This document shows positions 43,910 through 51,920 of a DNA stretch of 64,000 nucleotides, piece after piece (position 1 is the stretch's first letter; each line of letters begins with the position of its first letter). The notes under the pieces are model-generated. The model made no database searches. It was not told the DNA's origin and saw only the letters and a list, made by a program, of their open reading frames with translations. Both the position numbers and the translations under genes were made by a program. This stretch comes from an uncultured Muribaculaceae bacterium (GTDB lineage Bacteria > Bacteroidota > Bacteroidia > Bacteroidales > Muribaculaceae): contig CAJTTG010000004.1 in assembly GCA_910579185.1 (NCBI GenBank), positions 62,001 to 126,000 on the forward strand, in the 5' to 3' direction.

Positions 43910-44704
43910 ATGAGAAAAACAACGATTAAACTTTTTGTTGCCGCCGCTATGCTGTTAGGATCTGCATCGGTGGCTTCGGCCCAGTTTAACGTGGGTCGTG
44001 CTATTGGTGGTGCCGCCAAGGCCGTGAAGGCGATGACTCTGACCGATGCGCAGATGGCCGCATACGTCAAGGAGTCCGTGGATTGGATGGATAAGAACAA
44101 TCCTGTTCTCGGAGAGGATGATCCGTACACAAAGCGTCTGCGCCGTCTCACTGAAGGAATCACTGATGCCGACGGCATTCCATTGAATTTCAAGGTCTAC
44201 AATGTGATCGATGTCAACGCTTTCGCATGTCCCGACGGCAGTGTGCGTGTGTTCAGCTCATTGATGGATATCATGGATGATGATGAATTGCTCGGTGTGA
44301 TTGGCCACGAGATAGGCCATGTGTTGAAACACCATTCCAAAAACGCAATGAAAACCGAACTCATGACCGGTGCGCTCAAGGATGCTGTGGCTTCCACATC
44401 GGGTGTGGCCGCTTCCCTGACCGACTCTCAGCTCGGACAGCTCAGCTCGTCGTTGATCAATGCCAAATACTCCCAGAAGCAGGAGAAGGAAGCCGATGAC
44501 TGTGGCTACGATTTCCTTGTCAAGAACGGCAAGAATCCGTGGGGCATGGTGAAGGCTTTCGAGAAACTTCAGTCACTTGAAGGGGAGAGCGGTGCGCAGC
44601 AGAGCGCGATCCAGAAAATGTTCTCGTCCCATCCCGACACTGCGGCACGCATCAAGAAGATGTCGGAGCGTTGCAAGAAGGATGGCTACACCCGTCCGGA
44701 ATAA
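43910..44704 (+). CDS. M48-family zinc metallopeptidase (exported)
   Basis: This 264-residue protein has a signal peptide (residues 1-24, ending ASAQ) and an M48 catalytic site: HEIGHVLKHHSKNAM (HExxH) with the downstream Glu in QEKEADDCGYDFL. Family members (BepA/YcaL, LoiP) degrade misfolded outer-membrane proteins. A substrate here is inferred only. Start at ATG 43910 (MRKTTIKLF); the open frame further upstream crosses the divergent promoter. Confidence 0.88.
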   Translation: MRKTTIKLFVAAAMLLGSASVASAQFNVGRAIGGAAKAVKAMTLTDAQMAAYVKESVDWMDKNNPVLGEDDPYTKRLRRLTEGITDADGIPLNFKVYNVIDVNAFACPDGSVRVFSSLMDIMDDDELLGVIGHEIGHVLKHHSKNAMKTELMTGALKDAVASTSGVAASLTDSQLGQLSSSLINAKYSQKQEKEADDCGYDFLVKNGKNPWGMVKAFEKLQSLEGESGAQQSAIQKMFSSHPDTAARIKKMSERCKKDGYTRPE

Positions 44705-44730
44705 TCTCCGGCAGTGGTTCAGAAATAAGA

Positions 44731-44764
44731 AAACTCGCGATGGAAGTCGCGAGTTTTTGTTTTT
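44731..44764 (+). terminator. Terminator of the M48 gene
   Basis: ACTCGCGA and TCGCGAGT (44733-44754) form an 8-bp stem, and TTTTTGTTTTTG follows. It ends just before the tRNA-Tyr. Confidence 0.8.
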
Positions 44765-44765
44765 G

Positions 44766-44848
44766 TGGGCGAAGATGGATTCGAACCACCGAAGGTAAAA
44801 ACCAGCAGATTTACAGTCTGCCCCATTTGGCCACTCTGGTATTCGCCC
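44766..44848 (-). tRNA. tRNA-Tyr (GTA)
   Basis: The minus strand has a GGGCGAA/TTCGCCC acceptor stem, anticodon GTA in CTGTAAA, a long variable arm (class II, as expected for tRNA-Tyr), and a TTCGAATC T-arm. CCA is not encoded. Length is 83 bases. Confidence 0.93.
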
Positions 44849-44872
44849 TTGATTTGTGGATGCAAAGATATG

Positions 44873-44880
44873 TATTATCC
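44873..44880 (-). promoter_or_regulatory. -7 element of tRNA-Tyr
   Basis: TATCTTTG on the minus strand, 25 bases upstream of the tRNA 5-prime end. Confidence 0.55.
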
Positions 44881-44905
44881 CTGAATCTCGCAAACTATCA
44901 TCAGG

Positions 44906-45688
44906 TTATTTTTTCTTCATCGATTCCAGCCGGGCAATCGCATCGGATATGTAGGGTGTCGCTTTTATCGTTTGCGCCTGACGGAAATAGGCCAGAGCCT
45001 CGTCTCGGGCTATAGGATTGCCCTGCGCCTGGCGGAGGCTGTTGTTGGCCAGATACAGTAGTGCTTCAAGCGCATTTGGATCGAGCGACACGATATGGCG
45101 GTACACATTCAGGGCCTCTTCCGTCTGGCCGTCTATCAGATATCCTTGAGCGAGAGTGTAGAGAAAATGCTGGCTGTCGGGGTTTCCTGCGAGCATGATC
45201 TTGCTGTAGGTGATCATTCCCTGTGGATCGCGCCTGTAGGCATAGTAGCGCATCAGGTAGGCGTCCACGATGCGTTTCAGCCATGGTGTGTGGGCTTTTG
45301 TCTCCAGCAGATAGTCTTCATAAAGCGATGTCTGCCCGACGGAGAAACTGATATGTTCTACAGCGGTGAAAAGCGAGTCCACCGGCACGTGGGACGCGAG
45401 GGCGAATGCTGTCAGGTCGGCCTGTTTGGCAGTGTCGGCGAGCATTCCGGCGGCCACAATGGCGTGGCCGTATGTGTCGGCCACTTCCGGATGGTCGGCG
45501 AGCATCAGCGAGTAGAGTGCTCCGGCGCTTGCCCATTCGCGGTAGTGGAAGAAGCGCGCAGCTTTTGTCGCCGTGGCCTCGTAGTCGCGTGTTGTGTTGC
45601 CAGATGTGGACGGCTTTGCGGCTGCGGAGTATGCTGTGGTCAGCAACATAGCTGCGAGAAGGAGGCTGTAATGTAGTCTTTTCAGCAT
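44906..45688 (-). CDS. Exported TPR protein
   Basis: This 260-residue protein has a signal peptide (residues 1-24) and about four TPR-like repeats in the C-terminal half (EEALNVYRHIVSLDPNALEALLYLA, RDEALAYFRQAQTI). Such proteins are scaffolds in envelope processes. Partners are unknown. Its start overlaps the repressor stop by 7 bases, so it is probably translated with it even though their roles look unrelated. Confidence 0.8.
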   Translation of the reverse strand: MLKRLHYSLLLAAMLLTTAYSAAAKPSTSGNTTRDYEATATKAARFFHYREWASAGALYSLMLADHPEVADTYGHAIVAAGMLADTAKQADLTAFALASHVPVDSLFTAVEHISFSVGQTSLYEDYLLETKAHTPWLKRIVDAYLMRYYAYRRDPQGMITYSKIMLAGNPDSQHFLYTLAQGYLIDGQTEEALNVYRHIVSLDPNALEALLYLANNSLRQAQGNPIARDEALAYFRQAQTIKATPYISDAIARLESMKKK

Positions 45689-46380
45689 TGTATCTTGATG
45701 TTGAGGATGGATTCAACTATGTAGAGTTTGCGTATTTTTTCGCGAGGCACTTCCATGTCGTCGTAGGCCGGATTGTCGCTGCGGAGAACCACCATCTTCG
45801 GATCGGGATGGCGGCGCAGGTGCTTGACCATGCGGAAGTCGTCCATCACTATAACATAGATCTGGCCCCAGAAGATGCAGGAGAGGTCGGAAATGGGGCG
45901 GATGGCCACAAATGCACCGTCGGAAATGGTCGGGGTCATCGAGTCGCCGTTGACGCGCACTATTATGCAGTCGCGCCGAAGCGAGGGGATGTTGATCGAG
46001 CCTATGATGCGGTCGGATGTGAATTCGCGGCTCAGCTCAAGGCATCCGGCGGTCACGTCGATATCGTAGACGGGTATGGCGTCGGTTTTGGTGGGTACTG
46101 AGCAGGATGTGTCTGAGTCGATAGTGTCGGGAAGACGGGTGGCTGCTTCTTTAGCGAATGGAATGCCGATGCCCTCCGCGAGCCATTGTTTGTTGATGGC
46201 CATATCGGCGGATATGCGGTTGATGAGTCCTGCCGTGATAGGCAATTTGCCGTTCAGGTGTTTCGACATATTGGCCGGGTCTATTCCAAGCCGTTTTGCA
46301 AAGGCAGCCTGCGACAGTCCTAATTTTTTGATCAGGAATTTGATTCTGGCCGCGATGTCTTGGTGGTTGAGTTCTGTCAT
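45682..46380 (-). CDS. XRE-family repressor with S24 (LexA-like) peptidase domain
   Basis: This 232-residue protein has an N-terminal helix-turn-helix (ARIKFLIKKLGLSQAAFAKRLGIDPANMSKHL, residues 10-42). The C-terminal S24 fold has the catalytic Ser in VRVNGDSMTPTISDG and the catalytic Lys in DFRMVKHLRR. TAGCLELS near residue 106 holds an Ala-Gly that could be the self-cleavage site. This is the CI/LexA-type plan, so the protein may respond to DNA damage. It has an operator-like palindrome at its own promoter. No phage genes are nearby. Confidence 0.88.
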   Translation of the reverse strand: MTELNHQDIAARIKFLIKKLGLSQAAFAKRLGIDPANMSKHLNGKLPITAGLINRISADMAINKQWLAEGIGIPFAKEAATRLPDTIDSDTSCSVPTKTDAIPVYDIDVTAGCLELSREFTSDRIIGSINIPSLRRDCIIVRVNGDSMTPTISDGAFVAIRPISDLSCIFWGQIYVIVMDDFRMVKHLRRHPDPKMVVLRSDNPAYDDMEVPREKIRKLYIVESILNIKIQC

Positions 46381-46406
46381 AGCTTAGGTTTAGATGGGTT
46401 GCACGG

Positions 46407-46414
46407 CAAAGATA
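46407..46414 (-). promoter_or_regulatory. -7 element of the S24 repressor gene
   Basis: TATCTTTG on the minus strand, 27 bases upstream of the ATG. It lies directly beside the 46415-46429 palindrome. Confidence 0.6.
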
Positions 46415-46429
46415 CAACAAAAATTGTTG
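46415..46429. promoter_or_regulatory. Candidate operator CAACAA-N3-TTGTTG
   Basis: CAACAA, three bases and TTGTTG form a perfect inverted repeat adjacent to the -7 box of the repressor gene. A looser GTTG...CAAC repeat overlaps at 46426-46439. It suits autoregulation. Confidence 0.5.
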
Positions 46430-46445
46430 TTTTGTCAACGTTGAA

Positions 46446-47033
46446 TCAGTTTTTGTGTATTTCGGCCAATGCGATAGTGAATTCCGGCAGCCGCAGGAAG
46501 TGGATCTCCACGGTTTTCCCATGGGTCGTGAACGGCTGTCGGGTGAGATTGTTGGGCAGGATTATGTCGGTTATGGTGAGCCCGGGTATGCCGAGTGCCT
46601 TGAATATTGCTTCTTTTGCCGTCCACGCGTCCAGGAGGGTGCTGGATGAGGCGTTGTAGGTCTGGAGCTCCGAACTGCCGAGAAAACGCCCGGAAATGCG
46701 TTTTAGGGTGGGTCGCGGTGATTCGATGTCGATCCCTATCGGCCGGGAGTCGTTTATGGCAAGCAGTGCGTAGCCTGCGCCATGGGTTATCGAGATCTGT
46801 TTTCCGCTCCCTGCGATGTAGGGTGCGCCCGATGGCAGATGGGAGAGTGTCTCTTTTTCTCCGAACGCTTTTCTGATGAGCATGGCCACGGCACGGATCT
46901 CGGCATCCCGTTTTTCATGACGTGACAGGCCGCAAAGCAGTGCTGTTGCATGGATCGTCGTGGTGCCCAGACGGAAGCAATCGGGCAGCATATCGCCGAG
47001 GGGTTCTATCTCACCGGATGTTTTCTGCGGCAT
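46446..47033 (-). CDS. 4-phosphopantetheinyl transferase (Sfp type)
   Basis: This 195-residue enzyme attaches phosphopantetheine to carrier proteins. The conserved parts are ISITHGAGYALLAI, the metal site GIDIE (residues about 99-103), and LDAWTAKEAIFKALG. It lies directly downstream of gldD, overlapping its end by 23 bases. This gldE-gldD-PPTase order is conserved in Bacteroidetes. Confidence 0.9.
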   Translation of the reverse strand: MPQKTSGEIEPLGDMLPDCFRLGTTTIHATALLCGLSRHEKRDAEIRAVAMLIRKAFGEKETLSHLPSGAPYIAGSGKQISITHGAGYALLAINDSRPIGIDIESPRPTLKRISGRFLGSSELQTYNASSSTLLDAWTAKEAIFKALGIPGLTITDIILPNNLTRQPFTTHGKTVEIHFLRLPEFTIALAEIHKN

Positions 47034-47625
47034 GGATGATATCTGTTTTTACAGCGTCGATCAGCGGACGCACGGAGTCGGTCTCCACAGCTTCGGCGTG
47101 GAAGCGCATGGCTCCGCTGATCACCCAGCAGTCGCCTACCGACAGGAATTGCAGCGGTGTCAGAGTCCGTCCCATTGTCGAGAGTATTATTGTTGTGAAT
47201 CCGCCCGGTGATGTCAGTTCGGTCTGTTCAGCCATGTTGTCGCCCACGTTGAGAGCCATACGTTCAAGGCGGTTGTCCATGGCTTTTTCGCGCGATGCTT
47301 CATCGTCCACGGGGGTGAAGGTACAGTGGAGGGTGGCTCCGTAGGCCGGATATGTGATGTCGACCCACACCGGTTGGTTCTCTGATGTCGCGGACTTTCC
47401 GGCGTCGGTGACTGTGGCCGATGCGTTGACCTCGAAATCGGCCGGCAGACCGGCCGATGTGTAGAGTGTGTCATAAATCACTGGCCGTGGATAAGCCACC
47501 GGGCGCGGAATCCCGGTATCCGTCGTCTGCCGGTTTCCACATCCGTAAAGGCAGCAAAGCGCGGCTATTGACGTGATTGCCGCCATGATGCCTGTCGTGA
47601 TATGTTGGCGACGGCGATCAGGCAT
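47011..47625 (-). CDS. gldD: GldD-like lipoprotein
   Basis: This 204-residue lipoprotein has a lipobox (LYGCGNR) after an N-terminal helix. It matches GldD over RPVAYPRPVIYDT, VDITYPAYGATLHCTF, and the C-terminal VGDCWVISGAMRFHAEA, then DAVKTDIIHAAENIR. GldD is needed for gliding in Flavobacterium, but most gut Bacteroidales have it without gliding, so its role here is unknown. It overlaps gldE by 8 bases. Confidence 0.85.
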   Translation of the reverse strand: MPDRRRQHITTGIMAAITSIAALCCLYGCGNRQTTDTGIPRPVAYPRPVIYDTLYTSAGLPADFEVNASATVTDAGKSATSENQPVWVDITYPAYGATLHCTFTPVDDEASREKAMDNRLERMALNVGDNMAEQTELTSPGGFTTIILSTMGRTLTPLQFLSVGDCWVISGAMRFHAEAVETDSVRPLIDAVKTDIIHAAENIR

Positions 47626-48988
47626 TGTTGGGTGTGGTTGGTGTCTGGTTGTCCGGCATCACCTTGACACGCACCGACGTGATGCGGTGGTTGGATATGT
47701 CGAGAATCAGGAATCGGCAGCGGCCATATACCAGCGGCTCTTTCTCTTTCGGGAAATCGCCGCGAATGGCAAGAAGCATTCCGGCGAGGGTCTCGCAGTC
47801 CTCGGTGACTGCCTCATAGTCCTCCTCGTTAAGGCCGGTGATGCGGAAGAAATCGCTGAGGATTGTTTTCCCTTCAAACACGTAGGTGTCGTCGGGCAGT
47901 CGCTTGTAGGTTGTCTCCTCCTCGTCGTATTCGTCGTTTATGTCGCCCACTATTTCCTCCAACACGTCCTCAAGGGTCACGATTCCCTGTGTGCCGCCGA
48001 ACTCGTCGACAACTATGGCCATGTGGAGGTGGCGGCTGCGGAAGTCCTCGAGAAGATCGTCTATCATACGTGTCTCAGGCACGAAATAGGGCTTTCTGAG
48101 CAGTTTCTGCCACTCAAAAGTGGCATCGGCATGGCCTATGTAGGGGAGCAGGTCGCGAGAGTAGAGCACGCCTTGTATGTCGTCCTGAGAGTCTTTGTAG
48201 ACGGGGAGACGGGAATATCCGCTTTCCAGCACCACGGCCATCACCTGGCTGAAGTCGGCGTTGATGTCAATGTCGGTCATGTCCACACGCGGTGTCATCA
48301 CTTCCGATGCCGTGGTGTCGCCGAATCGCAGGATTCCTTCAAGCATCTCTTTGTCGTCCGAAGCCTTGACGTCGGTGATCTCAAGCGCGTGGGATAGTTC
48401 GTCGGTGGTCACGTCGTGCTGTTTTTTGGTGACAACCTTGTTTACGATTCCTGAGCTGCGCACCAACAGTCCCGACAAGGGGGAGAAGATTCTCATCATG
48501 GCACGCACGCCGCTGATTGAGAAACGCATCCATCGCATGTTGTTGCTGTTTGCCACCAGTTTCGGCAGTATTTCGCCGAAAAGGAGGATGAGGAATGTCA
48601 GGATCACGGTCTGCAACACAAAGCTCCATAGCGGCGGCATTCCCTCGAACACCGGGCCGAGGGCGAAATTGGTCAGCACAACGATTGTCACATTGACAAG
48701 GTTGTTGGCTATGAGAATCGTTGCCAGCAGACGCTCCGGCTGGCGTATAACAGAAAGTATTCTTTGGGATTTCGGGTCTTCATCATCCTCCAGATCTTCC
48801 ATCTGTTGGGTGTCGGTGGAGAAAAAAGCTATCTCGCTGCCCGATACGAAAGCAGAGACAAACAGTGCCATCAATGCGAGGATGAGAGCGAGAATCTGGC
48901 TTGCGGAGAATGTGGATACCGGAACGGCCGCTGTGATGGCGGCCATGGCAGAGAGAGGATCTAATGCTGGTAAAGGATCTATATCCAA
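47618..48988 (-). CDS. gldE: GldE/HlyC-CorC family CBS membrane protein
   Basis: The protein has an N-terminal CNNM/DUF21 membrane domain with about three or four helices (residues about 20-190). A CBS pair follows ([34 protein letters not shown] in the region 220-260, then [27 protein letters not shown]), and it ends in a CorC_HlyC domain. It may handle magnesium or related ions. The open frame reaches 49030; a TTG start at 48988 gives [13 protein letters not shown], and an ATG lies at 48946. The start is uncertain. First gene of gldE-gldD-PPTase. Confidence 0.85.
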   Translation of the reverse strand: MDIDPLPALDPLSAMAAITAAVPVSTFSASQILALILALMALFVSAFVSGSEIAFFSTDTQQMEDLEDDEDPKSQRILSVIRQPERLLATILIANNLVNVTIVVLTNFALGPVFEGMPPLWSFVLQTVILTFLILLFGEILPKLVANSNNMRWMRFSISGVRAMMRIFSPLSGLLVRSSGIVNKVVTKKQHDVTTDELSHALEITDVKASDDKEMLEGILRFGDTTASEVMTPRVDMTDIDINADFSQVMAVVLESGYSRLPVYKDSQDDIQGVLYSRDLLPYIGHADATFEWQKLLRKPYFVPETRMIDDLLEDFRSRHLHMAIVVDEFGGTQGIVTLEDVLEEIVGDINDEYDEEETTYKRLPDDTYVFEGKTILSDFFRITGLNEEDYEAVTEDCETLAGMLLAIRGDFPKEKEPLVYGRCRFLILDISNHRITSVRVKVMPDNQTPTTPNNA

Positions 48989-49038
48989 GACGATAAGGGG
49001 TTGGTTAAACAAAAACGGGCCGGAGCCCAATTCGGATG

Positions 49039-49046
49039 CAAATTTA
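49039..49046 (-). promoter_or_regulatory. -7 element of the gldE operon
   Basis: TAAATTTG on the minus strand fits TAnnTTTG. The start is near 49032, which places the TTG at 49030 too close to be used. Confidence 0.5.
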
Positions 49047-49090
49047 CAAATCTTTTGTAATCAGACCAATAAAAAACGGCATAAAATAAT

Positions 49091-49124
49091 GCCGGCGCGT
49101 CAAAACATTGTTTGACGCGCCGGC
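49091..49124 (-). terminator. Terminator of the 49166 gene
   Basis: A perfect 14-bp stem with a 6-base loop (GCCGGCGCGTCAAA and its complement) lies after the stop at 49166. An AT-rich stretch and a TTTTTT run follow on the minus strand. Confidence 0.85.
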
Positions 49125-49165
49125 TGTTGATTGATTCAGTTAATTCCCTTGGTCGGGGGGAGTAC

Positions 49166-51544
49166 TTATTTTGTGATCAGCACTTTTGCAGCCTTCGAGC
49201 CCTGACGGATAATGTAGAATCCGGGGGTGAGGTTGTCCGAAGATATGCGGATGCCCTGAAGGTTGTAGTATTCAACCGGACCGTTGTTGATGTCGATACC
49301 GATCTCTTCCAGACCCTGATCCTCACCGCTGAATGATGCTGAAATGGTCAGGTCGCCATTTATTTCTTCAAGAGGAATAAATGCGTATTTTGCTCCATTC
49401 GGGAACTCGGAGTTGTCTTCGAGTTCAAGCTGGAAGAGGTCGTTGCCAATTATTACTTCGGCAGTTTCCAATGAATCGTCATTGCCTGGGATGAACACCA
49501 GGAAGAGAAGATTCAGGTTGTCGGGATTGTCTGCTGAGTAAACCGGCAATTTTGCTCCGGAATTGATCATATCACCTGTGGGCAGCATATCGTTTTCTTC
49601 GTCATATCCGGGATATACTTCCACATGGCCGTTTCCTTTTGTGATTATTGTGAGAGTGTAGCTTGGAATTGCGAAAGTGGCGTTGATGACTGTTGCCTCA
49701 GTCAGTGTGAAAGAGTATGTTCCATCTTCGTTGGGCACTATGTCGTTACCATTGATTGTGAAGGATTCCAGTTCATAATTGCTGGACGGGGTCAGTTTTA
49801 CGTCAATCGTTGTGCCGGGTGCCAGGATTGTTCCGCTGGAGACGGTCGATCCGTTGACGGTAACTGTCATGTAGCCGTTCTCGGGGAATGAGTAGGTCAG
49901 GGAGAGACCGAAGTTGGCGGTCAGTTCGATATCTTCGGTGCCCACGTAGGTGTAGGTGGCATCGGTAGAGATTGCGTTGCCCTCGGCATCGGTCCAGTTT
50001 ATGAAGCTTACGCCCTCGTTTGGTGTGGCGGTCACGGTCACCGACGATTCTGTTGTGGTGATAGTGTTGCCTTCTGTGGCAGGTGAGGTGATGGCTACAG
50101 TGCCGTAGTTTTCATCTGCCGATTTAACACTGACTGTATGCTCCTGCGGTATAACGATGGTCATGTCAGCTGATGAAGTGGAGAATGCGCAGTTTAAATA
50201 GTTATGTACGGCTGTTGCGATTGTGCCGGCCGGGAATGTTATCACACCATTTTTGAGTGTGCCGTTACCTACAGATTTCGAGATGAAATCTCCATCGCCG
50301 AAGTCGAGACCGATAGGCGATTCGTCCATATAGACGGCGTTAGGATCTTCAGCATGGATGAATAGGTAATGATTGTGGTCGGTTAAAAGGTAGTATTCGC
50401 TTCCGATGTATTCGTTCGGATTGCCATACAATGGGTTGACGACCCTGTAGAATCCCGGAGTGTTGATATTTTCCTGAAGCTCAACGGTGTATTTGTTGTT
50501 GCCGTAGGAAGATCCGTAGGATGCCGAAACGAGGTTTTCCGTAAAGTTGGCCTGTCCGATAGTTTTCCATTGGTCAGCGTTTTCATCGTAACGGTAGAAA
50601 AGTGCATAAGATGTGGAGCGTTCATTTCCTTCGCTGTCGTAAGCTGTCGCACCGAGTACATAACGACCTTCAGCAGGCATCGGCAGAGTGTATTCACCAT
50701 TTGTCAGGGTGTTTTCTGAAGTGCGTGAGGCTTCTATAGCTTGATCTATTGTGGTAGTGGCTGACTGGACATAAGTATAGCGGATTTGGGCGATATCAGC
50801 TCCTGAGCTAATGCTGAAAGACGCGTTGCCGTCCACGGCACATGCAGAGTTTTCAGTAATAGTCATGCTGTAATCTTTTCCTCCGGGTATTTTGAGGCAG
50901 AATGTTGTCTCGTTGGAGTTGTTTGCGGAGTTGGCAGCTCCATCCTCGCTGGTACGCCACACGAGCCCCCAGTCTGGGAAAGTGATCTCCATTGTCTCCT
51001 GATCTAATGTGCCGGTAGACCATGATTGAACCCAGATATTGGCGTATGTCCATGCGTTATCCACGTAGACATTTGCATAGTATCCAAACTGCTGCAACGG
51101 AATGAATACAGCGTCGGGGTCGGTTGCGTCTACGATGAGATAATAGTCGTTGCTATCGTCGTAATAACCATAATATCCTTCAGGGTTCTGATTGGCATTT
51201 TTAATTCTATAGAGGCCTGGGGTTGATGCACTTTCTTCTGCTTCTACATCGTAAGTCGTGTAGCAATAAGTGTCTGCATCTGCATGGGCGCAGAAAATAT
51301 CAGTATATTGTGCTGTACCGATTGCCTGCCAGTCTGTGATTGACTCGTAGTCGGCCATGGTGGTTCCGATCGCCTGAGGGGAGATCAGTGTCTGGGGTGT
51401 GGAGAGGGTGTTGACGGTGTTTGCCACTTGTGTGGTTGTTGCCGTTCTGTCGGGCCTTGGCTGCTTTGCTGCCTGATGCAGGGCGGCTGAAGCACCAATT
51501 ATGGCCGCAATTGATAAAAATACAGAAAGTAAACGTTTTTTCAT
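49166..51544 (-). CDS. Large secreted protein with duplicated module and InlB-type repeat
   Basis: This 792-residue protein has a signal peptide (residues 1-22). Two similar modules follow: WQAIGTAQYTD...STPGLYRIKNAN...YLIVDATDPDAVFI (about 72-165) and WKTIGQANFTE...NTPGFYRVVNPL...YLFIHAEDPNAVYM (about 330-420). Then comes a divergent InlB B-repeat region (VTVTATPNEGVSFINWTDAEGN, about 525-570) and two related beta domains. The last 45 residues (GLEEIGID, YYNLQGIRISSDNLTPGFYII) look like a C-terminal sorting domain. Function is unknown; the layout suits a cell-surface or released binding protein. Confidence 0.8.
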   Translation of the reverse strand: MKKRLLSVFLSIAAIIGASAALHQAAKQPRPDRTATTTQVANTVNTLSTPQTLISPQAIGTTMADYESITDWQAIGTAQYTDIFCAHADADTYCYTTYDVEAEESASTPGLYRIKNANQNPEGYYGYYDDSNDYYLIVDATDPDAVFIPLQQFGYYANVYVDNAWTYANIWVQSWSTGTLDQETMEITFPDWGLVWRTSEDGAANSANNSNETTFCLKIPGGKDYSMTITENSACAVDGNASFSISSGADIAQIRYTYVQSATTTIDQAIEASRTSENTLTNGEYTLPMPAEGRYVLGATAYDSEGNERSTSYALFYRYDENADQWKTIGQANFTENLVSASYGSSYGNNKYTVELQENINTPGFYRVVNPLYGNPNEYIGSEYYLLTDHNHYLFIHAEDPNAVYMDESPIGLDFGDGDFISKSVGNGTLKNGVITFPAGTIATAVHNYLNCAFSTSSADMTIVIPQEHTVSVKSADENYGTVAITSPATEGNTITTTESSVTVTATPNEGVSFINWTDAEGNAISTDATYTYVGTEDIELTANFGLSLTYSFPENGYMTVTVNGSTVSSGTILAPGTTIDVKLTPSSNYELESFTINGNDIVPNEDGTYSFTLTEATVINATFAIPSYTLTIITKGNGHVEVYPGYDEENDMLPTGDMINSGAKLPVYSADNPDNLNLLFLVFIPGNDDSLETAEVIIGNDLFQLELEDNSEFPNGAKYAFIPLEEINGDLTISASFSGEDQGLEEIGIDINNGPVEYYNLQGIRISSDNLTPGFYIIRQGSKAAKVLITK

Positions 51545-51640
51545 AAATATGATAATTTGGTGAATATGCCTTTTTGATGGGTGAATGAAAATGTGGTTGA
51601 TATGGCTATAATAGTAAGTTTATCCCTTTGCGCAAAGATG

Positions 51641-51648
51641 CAAAAATA
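51641..51648 (-). promoter_or_regulatory. -7 element of the 49166 gene
   Basis: TATTTTTG on the minus strand fits TAnnTTTG. The start is near 51634, 90 bases before the ATG. Confidence 0.5.
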
Positions 51649-51679
51649 GTCCGGAACTGGGGTTGAAAAAAGACATCAA

Positions 51680-51694
51680 TTAACTTCTTTTAAC
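51680..51694. promoter_or_regulatory. Shared upstream motif GTTAA-N5-GTTAA, copy B
   Basis: On the minus strand GTTAAAAGAAGTTAA is identical to the plus-strand sequence at 32681-32695. Both copies are 31 bases upstream of a minus-strand -7 box. Confidence 0.5.
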
Positions 51695-51920
51695 CTTAAA
51701 AATGCATATTTTGTAACTATATACTGAATATATGCTGTATATTTTCTATTTGTTTGTTTTGCTCTCGGGGCGCATTGTTTTTCGTGGTCGATTTTATGTT
51801 TTTCAGATTTCAATAGGCTGATGATAGCGCGGATAAAAAAGTGGACTGATTTTGCTGTCTGATTCTGCGATATTTTGTAGCTTTACACCCAAATTGCCAA
51901 ATTGTATCCAAAAAAATAGA

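Larger units (their letters stand above)
51545..51920. other. 376-base divergent intergenic region
   Basis: It holds the minus-strand promoter at 51641-51648, the shared motif at 51680-51694, and a weak plus-strand promoter for yfhO (TAGCTTTA at 51877-51884 with TTTG at 51851-51854). No gene is seen. Confidence 0.6.

Noticed and set aside
45682..46380. Prophage suggested by the CI-like repressor
   Set aside because: No integrase, structural, lysis or replication genes and no attachment repeats are nearby; XerD at 54951 is a housekeeping type.
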